Source: Streptacidiphilus anmyonensis (GTDB lineage: Bacteria > Actinomycetota > Actinomycetes > Streptomycetales > Streptomycetaceae). Taken from it: a stretch of DNA of 41,869 bases. Positions 37,202 to 41,869 of the stretch are shown piece after piece. The stretch covers positions 38,813 through 80,681 of the forward strand of contig NZ_BBPQ01000038.1 in assembly GCF_000787855.1 (NCBI RefSeq), in the 5' to 3' direction. The notes below the pieces were generated by a model. It did no database searches. It was not told where the DNA came from and worked only from the letters and a program-made list of their open reading frames with translations. Positions within the stretch are counted from its first letter, which is position 1; every line of letters begins with the position of its first letter. The position numbers were made by a program, and so were the translations under genes.

Positions 37202-38194
37202 ATGAGGCTGATACGGCAGATCAAGCACAAGCGGATCGTGTTCGGCGCTGCTGCGGCAGTCGCCGCGATCGTGCTGATCAACGTGGGGGTGTCGTTCTCG
37301 GACGCGTTCGACCGGACGGACGCCGGGGAGGTCGCCGTGGTCCGCAACGGCGGGCCCTTCGACGACCGGAACATCCGGCAGGTGATCCAGCCGGCCTCCG
37401 GGCTGACCTGGATCGGCTGGTACTCCGAGAGCCACAAGTACCCCGCGCAGCAGCGGTTCTACACGATCACGGCGGACCCCAAGCGGGGTGACCGGCCGGG
37501 CGTGGACGTGGTGTCGACGCCCTCCGCCGACGGCGTGCAGATGGGCATCGAGGGCACGCTCTACTTCTCGCTCAATCTGGACGACAAGACCCTGCGCGAC
37601 TTCGACAACAAGTTCGGCACCCGTACCTTCAACTCCGTCGACGGCCAGGCCTACCACGCATGGGACGGCGACGCCGGCTGGTCCGCCTTCCTGGACGCGA
37701 TCGTCCGGCCGGTGATCGACAACGACCTGCGGCAGCAGATCGGCAACTTCCGCTGCGCGGAGCTGGTCTCGTCCTGCGCGCTGGTGCAGAACAACAGCAG
37801 CGCCACCACGTCCACGGGGAGCACCGCCGCGACGAACAACTCCAACATCGCGGCGGTCCAGAACGCGATCAACACCTCCCTCACCCAGGACCTGCAGAGC
37901 ACGCTCGGCGACAAGTTCCTGGTCGACCTGCACTTCGACCTGGTCAGGGTGAGCCTTCCGGACGACGTGCAGGCCGCCGTCGACAAGGCGCAGGCCGCCT
38001 TCGCGGCGGTGTCCGAGGCGCAGGCCCAGGTCGCCCAGGCCAAGGCGAACGCCCAGGCGAACGAGATCCGGCAGCAGGGCTACGCGGCCTGCCCGGCCTG
38101 CGCGACGATCGACGAGATGAAGGCCATCCCGCCGACCGTCACCACCTTCGCCCCCGGCTCCGGCTTCGCGGTCACGCAGCCGGGCGGGAAGTAG
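37202..38194 (+). CDS. band-7/SPFH-like membrane protein
   Basis: A 330-residue protein with one N-terminal membrane helix (IVFGAAAAVAAIVLINVGVSF, about 12-32), then the beta-rich SPFH-like domain (VAVVRNGGPFDDRNIRQVIQPASGLTWIGW...STPSADGVQMGIEGTLYFSL). A helical domain follows, then the Ala/Gln/Lys-rich coiled coil typical of the family (AVDKAQAAFAAVSEAQAQVAQAKANAQANEIRQQG). Such proteins organise membrane microdomains. GTG codons at 37190 and 37193 are alternative starts. It is ordinary chromosome flanking the tRNA. Confidence 0.85.
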   Translation: MRLIRQIKHKRIVFGAAAAVAAIVLINVGVSFSDAFDRTDAGEVAVVRNGGPFDDRNIRQVIQPASGLTWIGWYSESHKYPAQQRFYTITADPKRGDRPGVDVVSTPSADGVQMGIEGTLYFSLNLDDKTLRDFDNKFGTRTFNSVDGQAYHAWDGDAGWSAFLDAIVRPVIDNDLRQQIGNFRCAELVSSCALVQNNSSATTSTGSTAATNNSNIAAVQNAINTSLTQDLQSTLGDKFLVDLHFDLVRVSLPDDVQAAVDKAQAAFAAVSEAQAQVAQAKANAQANEIRQQGYAACPACATIDEMKAIPPTVTTFAPGSGFAVTQPGGK

Positions 38195-38225
38195 CGGCCG
38201 GCGAAAGCCCGGGGAGGGCAGCCGC

Positions 38226-38903
38226 TCACAGCAGTGCCCGGCGGACCCGTGCGAGCCATGCCTCGACCGGTCGTTCGTCGGGCGCCGCCGGGAGCACGCC
38301 GGTGCGGTCGAACGCGGCCTCCGCCTCGGCCAACCGGGACTCGGCCTCGGCCGGGTGCAGGGCCAGGCGCTCGGCGTCCGCGCGGAGCCGCTCCGGATCG
38401 TCCACCCGCACCCGCAGCTCACCGCTGCGGTGCAGGTGGACGCCCTGCGCCAGCAGCCGCAGCAGATGGCGGGCGTGCTTGGCCAGCCGGGCAGGCGAGG
38501 CGTCGCCGCGGCCGTCCTTGGCGACCAGCTTGCGGAACTGCTGGGTGGCGTAGCCGAGGTACGCGTTCCGCACGGCGCGCCCGCTCAGGAACGACGACCG
38601 GACGGCGATGAGCTCCTCGCCCAGCGGGGTGCGCACCAGATAGCAGTCGTCCGGCAGCCACACCAGCTCGGAGGCGGTCGGGTTGGCGCTCAGCGCGAGC
38701 CGGCACCACTTGGCGGCCTCGTGCAGGGTGCGGTCGGGCGCGGTGCTGACCAGCGACTCGCCCGGTCGGTGCAGGCCGAAGAGGCGTTCCGTCGGTACGA
38801 CGAACAGGCCCAGCCGGTCCACGTCGGAACCGGCGTGGGCGAGGCCGTAGGCCGTCGAGCCGACGACGCCCTCGAGCAGGACAGTGTTCGATTCCGCGTT
38901 CAT
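38226..38903 (-). CDS. predicted nucleotidyltransferase
   Basis: A 225-residue protein. The N-terminus has the DNA-polymerase-beta signature GSTAYGLAHAGSDVDRLGLFVVPTE, where GS and the two Asp residues bind nucleotide and metal. A helical C-terminus follows (RLAKHARHLLRLLAQGVHLHRSGELRV). The family transfers nucleotides to unknown acceptors. Its start has no clear ribosome-binding site. It is probably chromosomal. Confidence 0.85.
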   Translation of the reverse strand: MNAESNTVLLEGVVGSTAYGLAHAGSDVDRLGLFVVPTERLFGLHRPGESLVSTAPDRTLHEAAKWCRLALSANPTASELVWLPDDCYLVRTPLGEELIAVRSSFLSGRAVRNAYLGYATQQFRKLVAKDGRGDASPARLAKHARHLLRLLAQGVHLHRSGELRVRVDDPERLRADAERLALHPAEAESRLAEAEAAFDRTGVLPAAPDERPVEAWLARVRRALL

Positions 38904-39041
38904 CGTGCGAGTGTCGCGGGCCTGCCCCGCGCGCAGCCACTGGATTTGCGGTGGCCCGGCAAGGGGCCGCGAAAAAAGTCATTGCGGGTCCCGAGCGGGT
39001 CTGCTTACTGTGTTCGCACACTGAAAGGAGGTGATCCTGAG

Positions 39042-39116
39042 TTGAGTACAAACGCAACTGCGCACGTCAGCGCGCACGACTCGCTCGGGCGCGCCTCCGT
39101 GGAGCGTACGGCCTAG
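39042..39116 (+). CDS. 24-codon leader-type ORF
   Basis: A TTG-initiated ORF (MSTNATAHVSAHDSLGRASV, then ERTA) lies behind an unusually perfect AAAGGAGGTGA ribosome-binding site at 39023-39033. A strong hairpin follows 38 bp after the stop. The combination suggests a real translated peptide, perhaps a leader peptide. No regulated gene follows within 700 bp on the same strand, so it may act alone or its target was lost to insertion. Confidence 0.55.
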   Translation: MSTNATAHVSAHDSLGRASVERTA

Positions 39117-39154
39117 CCGCAGCCCCACGGACGTCAACGCGCAGAAGTTGTCGC

Positions 39155-39190
39155 ACCCCCGGGACACCCTCAAAGCGAGGCCCCGGGGGT
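39155..39190 (+). terminator. terminator after the short ORF
   Basis: ACCCCCGGG (39155-39163) pairs exactly with CCCGGGGGT (39182-39190), followed by TCGGCATTT. Confidence 0.65.
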
Positions 39191-39455
39191 TCGGCATTTC
39201 TGCGCAGCTTCATGGCGGGCCTGCCCCCAACCCGACGACGCCCCGCCCGAACGCTGGCTCAAGGGCCAGGACACCACCCGACGCCGCCAGTGCGACACCG
39301 TCCTGACCCGGCGCGCCGCGTCGCGATCTGGACCAAGGCGACCAACGAGGTCGCCGAGGCCCCGACACCGGCGTCCACCTGCGGCCCGGCACACTCACAC
39401 GCGACGGCAAGGACTTCGAAGCCCGCCACGCCCGCGTAAATTGCGTACCCCCTGT
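39191..39455. other. gene-free stretch, probable gene remnants
   Basis: Short open pieces such as WLKGQDTTRRRQCDTVL and GVHLRPGTLTRDGKDFEARHARVNC lie in different frames. They read like fragments of a frameshifted gene interrupted at 39455 by the insertion-sequence remnant. No function is assigned. Confidence 0.35.
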
Positions 39456-39790
39456 CCTGCGTTCCGCGTAATTCGGGGGCTCTGGAGTCCCTGAAGGGTG
39501 GACCACCGTCCGCCGCGAGCTCGACCGGCTCCACCTCGGCACGTTCACCGGCCCTACCGGCCTGTTCCGCCAGGTCACCACCCTCACCAAGCCCCAGACC
39601 GACCTCCTGACCAGATCACCGCTCTCGGCATCCCCGCACCGAAGCAGATCATCGCCCTCGAACCCGCACCCCGCTGACCAGCACGAACAGCAGCGCCTAG
39701 AGAAACGGCTCTCAGGCGCCATCACCCATGTCCACGCAGGTCAGACCCCAGATTCGCGACCCTAGGCCGCTGAATTACGCGGAACGCAGG
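39456..39790 (+). mobile_element. 335-bp insertion-sequence remnant with terminal inverted repeats
   Basis: Perfect 19-bp terminal inverted repeats (39456-39474 CCTGCGTTCCGCGTAATTC; 39772-39790 its complement) are flanked by a 5-bp target duplication CCTGT (39451-39455, 39791-39795). Inside is the C-terminal end of a transposase (WTTVRRELDRLHLGTFTGP...LFRQVTTL, then after a frameshift QITALGIPAPKQIIALEPAPR), similar to what I recall of IS1634/IS4-group proteins. The catalytic part is missing, so it is an internally deleted, MITE-like copy. Confidence 0.75.
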
Positions 39791-39880
39791 CCTGTTCTCG
39801 GCGTCGTTTGAACGCGGGTTCTGGATCACGCGCCGCCGACACCTGTGGCAGGCGGAAGTAGTCCCACCTGATGAGGCCTC

Positions 39881-40111
39881 TCACTTGCGGGACCGCCAGG
39901 CCATGAACAGCCCGCCGCCCGCCGTCGTCACGGCGGAGAGTCCGCCACTGCCGGCCTTGAGGTACACCGCCGCGGCCACTCCGACGAAGGAAACGAGCGC
40001 CATCAGCGCCAGCGCCTGACTCCAAAGCCCGGTGCGGGTGCAGCCGCGCCGAGCCTTCCCACGAGACGGCCTGTCCCGGCGGGGAGATCGTGTGTTGGTC
40101 ATGGAATCCAT
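39881..40111 (-). CDS. small membrane protein, 76 residues
   Basis: A protein with a basic N-terminus (NTRSPRRDRPSRGKARRGCTR) and two hydrophobic segments (LWSQALALMALVSFVGVAAAVYL and GGLSAVTTAGGGLFMAWRS). ATG codons at 40111 and 40102 are both possible starts. It lies divergent from the WD40 gene. No family is recognised. Confidence 0.6.
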   Translation of the reverse strand: MDSMTNTRSPRRDRPSRGKARRGCTRTGLWSQALALMALVSFVGVAAAVYLKAGSGGLSAVTTAGGGLFMAWRSRK

Positions 40112-40259
40112 GAAGCTGCACCAGGCTCCGGGGATCCCAGCCGGGCGCAGAGTCCCCTGCGCCCGGCGAACAGTGTCCGGCTGCAGCAGAGACCACCGAA
40201 GCCTGCAGCCTTCGGCTGTCTTCGCTCATCTTCGCCGAACTTCGCTCCTGAGAGGGCCC

Positions 40260-40296
40260 GTCCTTCTATCCTGGTCCGGACCGGACAGGGGGAAAG
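40260..40296 (+). promoter_or_regulatory. promoter-like region before the WD40 gene
   Basis: TATCCT (about 40267) resembles a -10 box, followed by an inverted TCCGGACCGGA and a GGGGGAAAGG ribosome-binding site. It is a weak prediction. Confidence 0.35.
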
Positions 40297-40299
40297 GTG

Positions 40300-41781
40300 A
40301 TGGCCGACGGCCCCGCAACGGCCGAGGACCCGACCGCCCAGTACCAATCGGCACTCGGCGAGTTCGCCAGCCGGATGGACCGGCTCTACGTCAGCGCCGG
40401 CGCACCACCACTCAGTGAGCTGGTGAAGGCCTCCCGGGCTACAGGGGATCAAGCTGTCTCGGCTGCTGGCATGTCCGAGGTTCTCCACGGCAGGCGGTTC
40501 CCCGGGATCGACTACACCATCACCATGGTGCGGCTCTTGGCCGACGGTCAGCCGACCCTGCAGACTCTTGACGAGTGGCGGGAACGCTGGCGAGCGGTGA
40601 AGATCCTCCAGCGGTCCAGCCGGGCACACCAGCGGCAGCGTGATCAAGAGCTTCCCGTCGTGCCACGGCAGTCTGCCTCGACACCGACTCCTGCTGCACC
40701 GGCGCACCGGCCTCCCGCTCAGGCTGCACCCGCGGAGACGTCCTGCCAGACCTGCCAGGGACTGGCCCGACGGCTCGGCCACGTGCAGGAGGCCCGGAAC
40801 CGCGAGAAGGAACGCACGAATCACCTCGTCGACACCCTCCTGAGCCAGTGGCCCGAGCAGGGGCTCACCTTGTTCGACCAGGGGACGGTTCCGACCGCCG
40901 TCTTCTTCCCGGACGGCACCACCATCGCGGTCAGCGCGAATGGCGGCCTGGTGTCCTTCTGGGACCCGGCAACAGGTCGGCTCAAGGGAAAACCAGTCCT
41001 TCACGGCACGGACGTCGATTCCATGGCCATCTCACTGGACGGCACCTGGCTCGTCACGACGAGCCTGGTGGACGGCCGGACCCGCTATTGGGGGACAGAG
41101 CACCGGGAACTGGTCGGTGAGCACCACATCGAAGGCTTCGACTACCTGTCGGCGATCCGGGTGACCGCGGATCTAGACCGCATTGTCGCCGCCGCAGGCC
41201 AAGCGGTCCTCCTGTGGGACGGAGCGCTGCAGGAGCCGATCTTCCGATCGGTAGGAAGCCAGCCCACAACTGCGGTCGCCGTATCCAACGACGACCCGCC
41301 GAGGCTGGCCGCCGGAACGGCGGGCGGAGCCGTTCACCTGATCTCCACGCCGTCGGGATCCGGACACACCCTGACGCCTGGCGGCACGCGGAACGTTCAG
41401 TACTTGACCTTCTCCCCCACCCCTCGCTTCCTCGGCGCTGTCGACGCAGACGGGAACGTACGCGTGTGGCGGCTTGAGGGCGAGAACGTCCAGCTCGCAG
41501 GCACCATCACTGGCTGGTCCCTGGAACTCCTCGCATTCTCCGAAGACGAGCAGTACCTGGCCACGGGCGGGACAGACGGCACAGTCCGATTCTGGGCCCT
41601 GAGTGGGGGACTGCCTCCGCTCGGCGAGCCCATCGAGCCTGCAGCCCCCGTGCCCGTCGCATCACTCAGTCTCTCCCCCGACAACCGCATCGTGGCGATC
41701 GGCTACCGGGACGGCACCATGCGCCTGCGGCGCGTACCCACCACAACGAATGGAGACCTAGCGCAGACCCCCCACGGATGA
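40300..41781 (+). CDS. WD40-repeat protein with N-terminal HTH-like domain
   Basis: A 493-residue protein. Residues 1-110 (YQSALGEFASRMDRLYVSAGAPPLSELVKASRATGDQAVSAAGMSEVLHGRRFPGIDYTITMVRLL) match the XRE-like effector-associated domain common in actinomycete STAND/WD40 proteins. A low-complexity linker with a CQTC pair follows, then from about 185 a WD40 propeller (VFFPDGTTIAVSANGGLVSFWDPATGRL; LAFSEDEQYLATGGTDGTVRFWAL; LSLSPDNRIVAIGYRDGTMRLRRV). There is no NTPase domain between them. It is a cytoplasmic scaffold or sensor. ATG 40300 follows GGGGGAAAGG. Confidence 0.82.
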   Translation: MADGPATAEDPTAQYQSALGEFASRMDRLYVSAGAPPLSELVKASRATGDQAVSAAGMSEVLHGRRFPGIDYTITMVRLLADGQPTLQTLDEWRERWRAVKILQRSSRAHQRQRDQELPVVPRQSASTPTPAAPAHRPPAQAAPAETSCQTCQGLARRLGHVQEARNREKERTNHLVDTLLSQWPEQGLTLFDQGTVPTAVFFPDGTTIAVSANGGLVSFWDPATGRLKGKPVLHGTDVDSMAISLDGTWLVTTSLVDGRTRYWGTEHRELVGEHHIEGFDYLSAIRVTADLDRIVAAAGQAVLLWDGALQEPIFRSVGSQPTTAVAVSNDDPPRLAAGTAGGAVHLISTPSGSGHTLTPGGTRNVQYLTFSPTPRFLGAVDADGNVRVWRLEGENVQLAGTITGWSLELLAFSEDEQYLATGGTDGTVRFWALSGGLPPLGEPIEPAAPVPVASLSLSPDNRIVAIGYRDGTMRLRRVPTTTNGDLAQTPHG

Positions 41782-41869
41782 CTGGCCACCAGGACAGGGC
41801 CCGAATGTCGCGCCGCATCCACCGGCAAGTCGGCCTGAGGAGAGGGAGGCTCCGTCCGGCTCGGACACG

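Overview
The window is high-GC actinomycete DNA, most likely from Streptomyces or a close relative. Supporting signs are a strong third-position GC bias, many GTG starts, chains of genes joined by 4-bp stop/start overlaps, cold-shock genes, families I associate with Streptomyces (DUF5753-type regulators, DUF6879-like, DUF6907-like), and an FtsK/TraB-type conjugation gene. Family names come from my own reading of the proteins; no database search was run.

Layout. (1) 1-1.6 kb: probable host chromosome, with a small secreted protein, a PNPOx-like flavin-fold protein and a cold-shock gene. (2) About 1.68-6.40 kb: a decayed relic of an integrated element. Fragments of its genes lie largely in the same order as the right half of the intact element. 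It retains an integrase tail, a resolvase fragment, a cold-shock gene with its convergent acidic-peptide gene, Cys-rich gene fragments, a glycine-rich secreted protein and a regulator tail. (3) 6.40-37.07 kb: an integrated element of about 30.7 kb bounded by a perfect 135-bp direct repeat (6270-6404 and 36938-37072). The repeat contains the 3' 51 nt of a tRNA-Lys(UUU) gene, which is intact at the right end. (4) 37.1-41.9 kb: chromosome again, with a band-7-like membrane protein, a nucleotidyltransferase, a 24-codon ORF, a 335-bp insertion-sequence remnant and a WD40 protein.

How the element works (inference from gene content). The left end holds the tyrosine integrase, a divergent pair of regulators and an excisionase-like protein. 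Next comes a RecA-fold helicase with a C-terminal winged helix, followed by a cluster of 11-bp iterons that looks like a replication origin. A run of small Zn-ribbon, HTH and unknown proteins leads to a coiled-coil protein and a 767-residue kelch-propeller protein resembling a phage tail or fibre protein. A second tyrosine recombinase follows, preceded by a 28-bp dif-like site. The middle (22-30 kb) is cargo: a lipid-bilayer-anchored protein, cold-shock and acidic-peptide genes, small secreted proteins, a complete tRNA-Leu(CAA), a DUF6879/DUF5753 regulator pair and a PRC-barrel protein. The right end is a leftward transfer operon: DUF6907-like proteins, small proteins, Spd-like membrane proteins and TraB. 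Repeat-rich DNA that could be the transfer locus lies just downstream of traB. A ribbon-helix-helix-like repressor is divergent from the operon.

The element therefore combines an actinomycete integrative and conjugative element (integrase, Xis, TraB, Spd) with phage-satellite-like parts (initiator-helicase with iterons, orphan tail-like protein). The relic beside it shows that the tRNA-Lys site has captured related elements at least twice.
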